From JAICYJ01 sp963797565 (GTDB lineage Bacteria; Actinomycetota; Thermoleophilia; Gaiellales; JAICJC01), in NCBI GenBank assembly GCA_963797565.1, contig CAWCPM010000002.1, positions 310,001 through 374,000 on the forward strand: a DNA stretch of 64,000 nt, given 5' to 3'. Numbering within the stretch: position 1 is the stretch's first letter; each line of letters begins with the position of its first letter. The notes under the pieces were generated by a model, which saw only the letters and a program-made list of their open reading frames with translations, ran no database searches and was not told the origin of the DNA. Position numbers and translations under genes: made by a program. Shown one piece after another: positions 48,881-56,489 of the stretch.

Positions 48881-49468
48881 ATGGCAGACTTTGAGTGCGC
48901 AGTCGTTGCCGAGTCTGAGCGAGATCGGGCGACTCGCGTCCTGGTGTCGGCGTTCGAGGATGACCCTGTTGAGCGCTGGCTCTATCCGGATGACGCCGTC
49001 TATCGAGACCATTTTCCGGCGTTCATCGCGGCGTTCGGCGGTGACGCGTTCCACGATCAGACCGTCTGGCGGCTGGGGGATTTCGACGCGGTGGCGTTCT
49101 GGTTTGCGCCGGGGCGCGAGCCAGATGGCGCCGCGGTGGTACGAGTACTGGTGGAGACGACTGCCGAACATCTGCACGCTGATTCGTTCGCGACGTTGGA
49201 GCAGATGGCCGAGGGGCATCCCGCAGGCCAGCACTGGTACCTGCCGTGGTTTGGAGTGCAGCGCACCCTCCAGGGACGGGGACTCGGCACGCATCTCATG
49301 CGCCACTGCCTGGAGATCGTGGACGCGAGTGGCTTCCCGGCGTACCTGGAGACGCCGAACCCGCGAACCGTGCCGTTCTACGAGCGCGCCGGATTCACGG
49401 TCACCGGGACTGCTCAGGCGGGAGCCTGCCCTCCGATCACCATGATGCAGCGGGCCCCGCGCAGATAG
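48881..49468 (+). CDS. GNAT-family N-acetyltransferase
   Basis: This 195-residue protein has the GNAT acetyl-CoA site RTLQGRGLGTHLM (R-x-x-G-x-G at about residues 128-136) and the C-terminal FYERAGFTVTG strand. It transfers acetyl groups to an amine; targets can be antibiotics, proteins or aminoacyl-tRNA. Sitting inside a tRNA array, a TacT-like role on aminoacyl-tRNA is possible but is only inferred from position; no toxin-antitoxin partner is adjacent. Leaderless start. Confidence 0.85.
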   Translation: MADFECAVVAESERDRATRVLVSAFEDDPVERWLYPDDAVYRDHFPAFIAAFGGDAFHDQTVWRLGDFDAVAFWFAPGREPDGAAVVRVLVETTAEHLHADSFATLEQMAEGHPAGQHWYLPWFGVQRTLQGRGLGTHLMRHCLEIVDASGFPAYLETPNPRTVPFYERAGFTVTGTAQAGACPPITMMQRAPRR

Positions 49469-49513
49469 CGCGACTGCACGCGCGAGGCGCCCTTGACGAC
49501 GGTGCCGGGAACG

Positions 49514-49601
49514 GGATGGGTGGCAGAGTGGGAATGCAGCGCCCTGCTACGGCGTAGGCCGGCCGCGAGCCGGTCCGCGGGTTCGATCCCCGCCCCATCC
49601 G
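49514..49601 (+). tRNA. tRNA-Ser(GCT)
   Basis: Acceptor GGATGGG/CCCATCC, anticodon arm GCGCC-CTGCTAC-GGCGT, long variable arm (CCGGCC..GGTCC), T-arm GCGGG-TTCGATC-CCCGC. Confidence 0.9.
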
Positions 49602-49615
49602 TCGACGCATGACTT

Positions 49616-49687
49616 TCCGGAGTGGCCGAGTGGACAGGCGCACGGTTGTTACCCGTGACCACGTGGGTTCGATCCCTACCTCCGGAG
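49616..49687 (+). tRNA. tRNA-Asn(GTT)
   Basis: Acceptor TCCGGAG/CTCCGGA, anticodon arm CACGG-TTGTTAC-CCGTG, T-arm GTGGG-TTCGATC-CCTAC, discriminator G. Confidence 0.92.
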
Positions 49688-49698
49688 CTGGCTCAAAA

Positions 49699-49774
49699 GG
49701 GGGGCAGGTGTCCGTGGTCTTCGGCACGCTCGTCTGATACGCGAGAGGGCTTGGTTCGACTCCAGGGTCCCCCA
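49699..49774 (+). tRNA. tRNA-Ile(GAT)
   Basis: Acceptor GGGGGGC/GTCCCCC with one G-U; anticodon arm CTCGT-CTGATAC-GCGAG; T-arm CTTGG-TTCGACT-CCAGG. The D-arm is weak and position 8 is A. Confidence 0.82.
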
Positions 49775-49779
49775 CTCGA

Positions 49780-49850
49780 TGCGAGGTCGTCTAACGGCAG
49801 GACGCCTGGCTCTGACCCAGGTAATCGGGGTTCGAAACCCTGCCTCGCAG
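49780..49850 (+). tRNA. tRNA-Gln(CTG)
   Basis: Acceptor TGCGAGG/CCTCGCA, anticodon arm CCTGG-CTCTGAC-CCAGG, T-arm CGGGG-TTCGAAA-CCCTG. CTG reads only CAG codons. Confidence 0.92.
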
Positions 49851-49857
49851 CCATCAC

Positions 49858-49929
49858 GGCACCATCGGCTAACGGATAGGCCGCCGGGTTCTCAGTCCGG
49901 AGATCGGAGTTCGAATCTCCGTGGTGCTA
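49858..49929 (+). tRNA. tRNA-Glu(CTC)
   Basis: Acceptor GGCACCA/TGGTGCT with a G1-U72 pair; anticodon arm CCGGG-TTCTCAG-TCCGG; T-arm CGGAG-TTCGAAT-CTCCG. Reads only GAG. Confidence 0.9.
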
Positions 49930-49936
49930 TCACCCT

Positions 49937-50009
49937 CGGGATGTGGCGCAGTTGGCAGCGCGCGCGGTTCGGGACCGCGAGGCCGCACGTTCGAATCGTG
50001 CCATCCCGA
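49937..50009 (+). tRNA. tRNA-Pro(CGG)
   Basis: Acceptor CGGGATG/CATCCCG, anticodon arm CGCGG-TTCGGGA-CCGCG, T-arm GCACG-TTCGAAT-CGTGC. C1-G72 is typical for bacterial Pro. Confidence 0.93.
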
Positions 50010-50036
50010 CTCTAAAGAGTCGAAATCCCTAGACCC

Positions 50037-50108
50037 GCCTCCGATGTGTTTCTGGCAGCACGCTCGGTTTGTACCCGAGAAGATACGGTTCGACTCCGTA
50101 CGGAGGCT
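50037..50108 (+). tRNA. tRNA-Thr(TGT)
   Basis: Acceptor GCCTCCG/CGGAGGC, anticodon arm CTCGG-TTTGTAC-CCGAG, T-arm TACGG-TTCGACT-CCGTA. Directly abuts the RNase P RNA. Confidence 0.92.
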
Positions 50109-50445
50109 CTGGTGTCATCCGGAGGGCATCCCATCGCGGGCCGCGGCAGCGCGGCTCGAGGAAGGTCCGGACTCGCATGCGCGGGCGACCGCGCATCAAA
50201 CCGCCCCGGGCGAATACCCCGGGCGACGCGCAGGTGGCGCTGCGCGGACGTGCCTGGCAACAGCGACGATGACCGCCCCGGCCGCTCTGGCCGCGGATGC
50301 CGCGGGTGAAACGGGCTACAGGCAGCGGGCGAGCAACCCCAAGCGTCCGGTCTCACGAAGACCGGCAGGTCGGGGGCATAGATGGATGATGGGACGCGCC
50401 TCGGCGCCGACAGAATCCGGCCTATCGCCCCCCGGCTGACACCGC
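50109..50445 (+). ncRNA. rnpB: RNase P RNA (short, divergent)
   Basis: About 337 bases form an RNase P-type ribozyme that would mature tRNA 5' ends. P1 is GGTGTCA (50111-50117) with TGACACC (50437-50443). The 5' core GAGGAAGGTCCGGACTC (50158-50174) matches the P4 consensus GAGGAAAGTCC with A-to-G at one conserved base. The 3' core ACAGAATCCGGCCTAT (50410-50425) is close to the consensus, as are AGATGGATGATGGG (50380-50393) and GGGTGAAACGG (near 50304). It is shorter than usual actinobacterial rnpB (about 400) and lies between tRNA-Thr and tRNA-Gly, close enough to be cotranscribed with its substrates. Confidence 0.78.
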
Positions 50446-50453
50446 ATCACCGA

Positions 50454-50525
50454 GCGACCGTGGTCAAACGGCAACGACTCCTGGCCTCCAACCAGGCGAT
50501 ACGGGTTCGATCCCCGTCGGTCGCT
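50454..50525 (+). tRNA. tRNA-Gly(TCC) with C33
   Basis: Acceptor GCGACCG/CGGTCGC, anticodon arm CCTGG-CCTCCAA-CCAGG, T-arm ACGGG-TTCGATC-CCCGT. Loop position 33 is C. Follows rnpB by about eight bases. Confidence 0.9.
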
Positions 50526-50564
50526 CCTCGTTCTCGATCGGTACCGGCGCGACCGCCGTCGCGA

Positions 50565-50570
50565 TAGGCT
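50565..50570 (+). promoter_or_regulatory. -10 box of the cyclase-domain gene
   Basis: TAGGCT, 19 bases before the ATG at 50590; here a short leader with GGGG is present. Confidence 0.4.
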
Positions 50571-50589
50571 GGTTCGGGGTGATCGTGCG

Positions 50590-51825
50590 ATGGAGGACCT
50601 TCCCAGCGGAACCGTCACACTCCTCTTCACCGACGTCGAAGGGTCGACGTTGCTCGTCCAGGCGCTGGGTGCCGCCTACCAGTACGCGCTGGACGGGCAC
50701 CGCCAGATCCTGAGGGACGCGGTCGCGTCGCACGCGGGCCGCGAGGTGGATTGCCGCGCCGACGAGTTCCTGGCCTGCTTCCCACGCGCATCCGACGGCC
50801 TGGCGGCGGCGATCGCCGCGCAGCTGGCGCTGACGTCGGAGGATTCCCAGCTGCGGGTGCGGATGGGACTTCACACCGGTGAGCCGGAGCTGATCGGCAA
50901 CGCGTACATCGGGATCGATGTCAACCGGGCATCGCGAATCTGCGCGGCCGGCCACGGCGGGCAGATCCTGGTGTCCCAGACCACCCGCGATCTGGCGTCG
51001 ACAGCCGTCCAGTTCCGCGATCTCGGCACCTACCTGCTCGCCGGCGTCGAGCAGGCCGAGCGGATCTTCGAGGTGCGCGCCCCCGGTCTGCGCACCTCGT
51101 CGCTGCCGCTCCGGGCCGAGCACGACACGGGTACCCCGGTCCGCCGCCGGCGTGGCCTGCGGCCGCGGCGCGCGCCGGCCTCGTCGCAGCTCGCCGAGAC
51201 CGCCTGGCGGGCACGGAAGCTGGTCGAGCCGGGGCCGCTCCGTGACGCGCTCACGGGGCTTGCGGCGGCGCTGTTCGACGCCGACCGCGCCGTCCACCGA
51301 GCCGAAGCGCTGCTGGGGAAGATCGACCGCCACCGCATCGCCCGCAGGTTGGCCGAGCAGCGCGAGCTGTCGCTCGTGTCTCCCCCGGTGGCCGAGCTTG
51401 CCGCCGGGACAGACGCGAAGCTGGCCTGCCTCGACCGTCTCGGCGATGACGCCCAGGTCGTATCCGACCTGGGCGCCGAGGCTGCCGCGCTGCTCGATCG
51501 GTCATTCAGCGCCCACGCGGTCGAGCAGATCTGTGAACGGCTGAACCTGGCGATAGGCACCCTGGACGGGCAGATCACGGTCACCGCCCGCGCGCACGAC
51601 GCGCTCAGCTACCGGTTGGCGCGCACCCGCTGGCGCGGCGTGTACCGGCTGGACGCGCTCTACGTCGTCCCCTACCACGACGAGCTGGGGATCGAGCGCC
51701 AGCCCGAGTTCACGGACGCCGGTGAGGCCCGCCGCTTCCGCGAAGGCGTCAAGCTGGCCCGCCAGGCCAGGAATCGAGGACTCGGCTTCGACCTTCCATG
51801 GGATGGATCATCGGGTGGGTCCTGA
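50590..51825 (+). CDS. Class III nucleotidyl cyclase-domain protein
   Basis: This 411-residue protein has an N-terminal class III adenylate/guanylate cyclase domain: LLFTDVEGST (first metal Asp), CRADEFLACFP (second metal Asp retained in A-D-E instead of G-D-G) and the catalytic IDVNRASRI. The C-terminal half (from about residue 200) is helical and unrecognised; the link is Arg-rich. Many actinobacterial homologues act in signalling through cAMP. It lies between two tRNA genes on the same strand; a CNB-domain protein at 35152 could be a receptor elsewhere in the genome. Confidence 0.82.
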   Translation: MEDLPSGTVTLLFTDVEGSTLLVQALGAAYQYALDGHRQILRDAVASHAGREVDCRADEFLACFPRASDGLAAAIAAQLALTSEDSQLRVRMGLHTGEPELIGNAYIGIDVNRASRICAAGHGGQILVSQTTRDLASTAVQFRDLGTYLLAGVEQAERIFEVRAPGLRTSSLPLRAEHDTGTPVRRRRGLRPRRAPASSQLAETAWRARKLVEPGPLRDALTGLAAALFDADRAVHRAEALLGKIDRHRIARRLAEQRELSLVSPPVAELAAGTDAKLACLDRLGDDAQVVSDLGAEAAALLDRSFSAHAVEQICERLNLAIGTLDGQITVTARAHDALSYRLARTRWRGVYRLDALYVVPYHDELGIERQPEFTDAGEARRFREGVKLARQARNRGLGFDLPWDGSSGGS

Positions 51826-51854
51826 CTCAAACGGGTCGCCGGCCGCCCGTGCTC

Positions 51855-51928
51855 GCGCGAGTAGCTCAGCCAGGTAGAGCACCTGCGCCACATGCAGGGT
51901 GCCGGCGGTTCGAACCCGTCCTCGCGCA
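51855..51928 (+). tRNA. tRNA-Val(CAC) with C33
   Basis: Acceptor GCGCGAG/CTCGCGC, anticodon arm CCTGC-GCCACAT-GCAGG, T-arm GGCGG-TTCGAAC-CCGTC. Third tRNA of the array with C33. Its 3' end abuts the convergent protease stop. Confidence 0.9.
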
Positions 51929-54900
51929 TTACGACAGGGAGACGGTTGCGCTGCCCGTGTAGTCGTTGTACGGGTCGAGCACGATCGTGTAGGTGCCGGC
52001 CACCGGCGCCGTCAGCCCGAACGAGGTCGAGCCCAGCACCCACGACGGCGACAGCAGCGCCGTGCCGTCCGGACGCAGCACCGAGACGCGCATGATCGGG
52101 ACGCTGACCGCGCTCAGGTTCAGCATCAGCGACTGCCCGGCCGTGGCAGTGAACGTGACCGCCCCACCCTGGCCGGGAGCATTCATCGCAGCCGTGAACC
52201 CAGGCCCGCCCTGCGTGATCGACCCGGCCGCATCCGGCGGCACGTCGTAGACGGTCACCGACAACGGTCCTGTTGAGGCGTCGAACGGATCCACGGCGAT
52301 GGTGTAGGTGCCGGACACCGGCAGCGTGGTCACGTCGATGAAGGTGTTACCCGGCGCCATGGTCGCGAGCAGGATCGTGGCGTCCGGCTTGCTGACGGTG
52401 AACCGCACCGACATCGCCGTCGTGAGGCGGAAGCTGACCCGCTCGCCGGCCACGCCGTTGAAGCTGACGAGCCCGTTCTGGCCGGGCACCGTGATCGGGA
52501 TCGAGGCCGCGGCGCCGCCGGGCGTGGTCGTCGCAGACGCGTCGGCCGGGACGCTGAAGGCGGTCAGCGTCATCGTCACCGCCGAGCCGCCCGACGGGTC
52601 GATCACGATCGTGTAGGTGCCGGTGGCCGGCAGCGTGTGGGTGTCGAGGAAACCGCCCGACGAGGAGACGTAGAAGGTCGCGAAGATGGAGCCGTCCGGC
52701 GCGCGCACATCGAGCCGCGTCTGCGGCAGCGCGCTGCCGGTGACCGTCATGCTCATCCGCGTGCCGGCCACCCCGGCGAACGTGATGCCGGCGTTCTGTC
52801 CGGCGCCCAGCGAGATCGTGAGCGGCGCTCCGCCCACGGTGATGCTGCCGGTGAGATCGACCGGCACACCCAGCACCTGGACGGTGGCGCTGCCCACCGC
52901 CGCCCCCTGCGGATCGATGCGGATCGTGTAGGTGCCGCTGGCCGGAAGCGCGATCGCGTCGATGAAGCCGCCCGAGCCGTAGGCGATGGTGGAGCCCGCA
53001 GGTGACACCAGCGTCACCGACGTGGCGGCCATGCCGGAGGTGCTGTAGCTGACGCTGACCGACTGGCCGGCCGCGCCCGGGAACGTGACCGAGGCGTTCT
53101 GGCCGGGCACCGTGGTGGTGAGCGTGACCGGTGCTGCTGCCACCGAGGTGGTCGCCGTCGGATCGGGCGGCACGTCGTACAGCGTGTAGCTGACGCTGCC
53201 GGTGCCGACGTCCTGGGGGTCGGCCACCACCGTGTAGGTGCCGGTCTGCTTGAGCGTGGCCGCGTCCACGAACGAGGTGCCGGCGCCGGTGTAGCCCGGC
53301 CCCGCGAGCACCGTGCCGTCCGGGTTCAGGATCGACGTCTTCAGCAGGTAGAAGGTGGAGCTGACACCGAGGCTGACGCGCCGGCCGGCCACGCCGCTGA
53401 ACGTGAACAGCGCGTTCTGGCCCGCCGCCGTTGTGGTGGCCGACGCGGGAGCGCCGCCCGGCGTGATGGTGGTCGTGACGTCGGGCGGCACGTCGTAGAG
53501 CGTCAGCGTGACCGGCCCGGTGCGCTCGTCCTGTGGGTCGGCCAGGATCGTGTACGTGCCGTCGGAGGGCAGCTGCACGGTGTCGATGAAACCGTTGCCG
53601 GCGCTCGTGTAGAGCGGCCCCGCCAGCTGCGTCCCGCCCGGCCCGATGATGATCGTCTTCAGGAAGCTGATGCTGCTGGACGTGGCCAGCGCCACCCGCC
53701 GCCCGGCCGCGCCCGTGAAGCTGGCGACCGCGTTCTGGCCGGGCACGGTGGTGGTCAGCGTCACCGGAGGCCCGCCGGGGCTGATCGCCGCCGTCGCATC
53801 CGGCGGCACGTTGAAGAGCTGGATCGCCATGCTGCCGCCGCCCGCCTGCAGCGGGTGCACGCGCACCACGTAGCTGCCGGACTGCTGCAGCGTGAACGAG
53901 TCGATGAACGCGCTGCCGGTGGACAGCGTCTTCGAGGCGGCCGTGGACCCGTCCGGGTTGCTGATGGTGACGGTGCTGCTGGTGATCGTCGACGCCGACA
54001 GCAGGGCGCTCACGCGCGTGCCGGCGGTGCCGTCGAAGGCGAGCAGCTGGTCCTCGCCGGCACCCGAGGTGACGGTGACCGGCGCTCCGCCGATCACGAT
54101 CGGGCTCGGCGATACGCCGGTGACGCTGCCGCTGTCGGTGCCGCCGCTGCTGGTGGCCGTGGCGGTAACGGTGGTGCTGCCCGGGGCGGGCGTGAACTGG
54201 CCGGTGTAGCTGCCGTCGCCCTGGGCCGTCAGCGCGACCGGCTGGCCGTTGGCGGCCGCGGTGACGGTCACGCCCGCGAGGTCGCCGCAGACGCCGGCCA
54301 GCAGGCGCACGGTCACCGGGTGGCCGGCGGCGGCCACGAAGCCCTGGCCGGGAGCGTCGATCACCAGCTGCGGCTTGTTGCTGCAGGTGAGCGCGTTTCC
54401 GGCGTCGAGACGGCCCTGGCTGGCGCTGGTGCCGGCGAGTGCCGCGGGGCGGTCGACCGTGCGCAGCAGCAGCGCCTTGATGGTGTCGGCGGTGGCGGCC
54501 GGATGCGCGGCCAGCACCAGCGCGGCCGCACCGGCCACGTGAGGCGAGGCCATCGAGGTGCCGCTCTCGGACTTGTAGGCCTTGCCCGGCCAGGTCGAGT
54601 AGATGCTGACGCCGGGCGCCGCCAGATCGACGCTGCTCTGCCCGTAGTTCGAGAAGTAGGCGAGATGGTCGGTCGAGTCGCTGGCACCCACCGAGATGAT
54701 GTTGGGCAGATCGAAGTCGGCCGGGTAGGTGGGCGTCGTATCGCTGTTCGTGCCGTCGTTGCCTGCAGCGGCAACGAACAGGTCGCCGTGCGCGTTCGCG
54801 TCGGCGATGGCGTCATACAGGGCCTGCGAGTACTCGGTGTCGCCCCAGGAGTTGTTCGTGATGCGCACGCCCATGGCGGTCGCATACCGCAGCGCGGCGA

Positions 54901-55724
54901 CCGCGCCGGCCACGTCGCCGGTGCCGTCGGCGCCGATGAACTTGAGCGGCATCAGCTGCACGTTCCAGTTGACCCCGGTGACGCCGGTGCCGTTGTTGCC
55001 GACCGCACCGATGGTGCCGGACACGTGGGTGCCGTGCCCGTTGTCGTCGGTCGGGTTGTTGTCGTTGTTGATGAAGTCCCAGCCGCGCCAGTCATCGACG
55101 TAGCCGTTGTGGTCGTTGTCGATGCCGTCGTTGCGGCAGCCGGGGCAGTTCTCGCCGGGGTTGATCCACATGTTCGCGGCCAGGTCGGGATGGGCGGCAT
55201 CGATGCCGGTGTCGATCACGCCCACGACCACCGACTTCTTGCCCGTGGTGACGCCCCAGGCCCGCTCCGCTCCGATGTCGGCGCCCGGCGTGCCGGCTGC
55301 GAAGTCGACGGTCTGGCCGGTGTTGTTGAGGCCCCACTCCTTCTTGAACTGGGGATCGTTCGGCACCGGGTTGGCGAATAGGTGGATCGTGCGGTCGGGC
55401 TCGACGTAGCTGACGTCGGCGTTGCCCTCGAGCAGCGAGATGGCGCGCGCGGACGCGCGCGGCGCGACCGTTGCCAGCTGCACGCGGGCGCTGCCCAGAG
55501 CGGTGCCGGTGCCGGCTCCGGCCGCAGCCAGCGCCTGCTTGCGGTCGCCGGCCGAAACGCCGTGCCGGAAGCCCACGATCAGCTTGCCCGGTATCACCAC
55601 GGACGCCTGCGGCGCCGGTGCGCACGGGGGCATGGCGCACACCGGCCGTCGCCCGTCCGCCTGCGCCGGACACGACAACCGAGAGCACGACCACCAAAGC
55701 GGCAACGCGAAGACCCCGAGCCAT
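51929..55724 (-). pseudogene. Large secreted S8 subtilisin-type protease, one frameshift after the signal peptide
   Basis: Frame-corrected, this is a 1264-residue extracellular protease. The signal peptide (RVAALVVVLSVVVSGAGG) is encoded from 55724 in another frame; a run of five C (55626-55630) is one base too long. The mature protein has an inhibitor-like propeptide (IVGFRHGVSAGDR), then the subtilase domain with catalytic Asp (GVIDTGID), His (GHGTHVSGT) and Ser (GTSMASPH). After it come seven similar beta modules of about 100 residues. It lies antisense to the RNA island, between the last tRNA and rtcB, with no visible link to RNA metabolism. Frameshift probably a sequence error. Confidence 0.82.
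51932..54110 (-). repeat. Seven tandem prepeptidase-like modules in the S8 protease
   Basis: The C-terminal two-thirds of the protease repeats a unit of about 100 residues, each with a GGxPxTxT-type start, PGQNAxxxFxGxAGxRVS in the middle and GTYTIxxDP near the end. Individual modules differ at many positions, so they are old duplications. They probably act as surface or substrate-binding beta-sandwiches. Confidence 0.75.
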
Positions 55725-55871
55725 GCTCCCACGCTACATGTGCAACATGGGCGTGGCAATCCTCGCATGGGGGATCATTCGGGGCACTCGGATCGGTTGA
55801 CGTTGGGTGAATGCGGGTACTCCGATCTGGTGATGGTGAACGGCCTCGAACATCGGCACACTGGCGCCTCA

Positions 55872-56441
55872 ATGAGGCTCCAAACTCAACGCTCCGCCGG
55901 CGATCCGGCAACCGTCGCCGCGGCCGTACGCGACGCTGCGCTGGTGCTGGTCGCCGTGCAGCAGGTCGACCAGCGGGCGGCGCTCGACCGCGAGCGGCCC
56001 GCTCCGACGCCGTCGGAGGTGGCGGAACTGCGCGACGCCGCGCGAGCGGCCGGCGCGCGCCTGGCCGGCCTCACCGACGGCGGGTCAGCCGTGCTGCTCG
56101 AGTATCTGCATGCAAGCCGGGCTCACCTCGCCGGCCGGGCAGGGGCACAGGATGCCATCCAGGTCGCCACCCACGAGCTGTGGCGCTGCTTCGACCGGCC
56201 GATCGCGGCCCTGGTCGGGTTCTGCGCGAACGCGGACGTCGACCTCACGCGCTCGCTGGACGCGCCGGGTCGGATCACGCTCTGCTCTACCGACGACTTC
56301 ATCGTCTGCTGCTGCCGCCTGGCCGAGCAGGGCGCGTACGCCACCTGGCCGTCGGTGGCGATGGCGCTGCGTCACACCATGCAGCTGATGATCAGCACGC
56401 ACGCGGCCATGGACGCGGCGTACCCCGACGCGGCCGTCTGA
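55872..56441 (+). CDS. Helical protein of unknown function upstream of rtcB
   Basis: This 189-residue protein is mostly helical with Ala-rich stretches and a conserved-looking central part (HLAGRAGAQDAIQVATHELWRCFDRPIAALVGFCANADVDL). Three Cys occur in a row in DDFIVCCCRLAEQ. I do not recognise a family. The start could also be about 42 bases upstream. It lies 48 bases before rtcB on the same strand and is probably cotranscribed, so a link to RNA repair is possible but unproven. Confidence 0.6.
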   Translation: MRLQTQRSAGDPATVAAAVRDAALVLVAVQQVDQRAALDRERPAPTPSEVAELRDAARAAGARLAGLTDGGSAVLLEYLHASRAHLAGRAGAQDAIQVATHELWRCFDRPIAALVGFCANADVDLTRSLDAPGRITLCSTDDFIVCCCRLAEQGAYATWPSVAMALRHTMQLMISTHAAMDAAYPDAAV

Positions 56442-56489
56442 CCGCGAGATCATCCACAATCGGATATCAACGCCCCGGAAGGAGGCGAC

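Noticed and set aside
49414..49775. Minus-strand ORFs across tRNA-Ser(GCT), tRNA-Asn and tRNA-Ile
   Set aside because: Same artefact: reading frames created by tRNA antisense sequence.
53855..55381. 508-codon plus-strand ORF opposite the S8 protease
   Set aside because: Shadow frame; the minus strand carries all three catalytic motifs.
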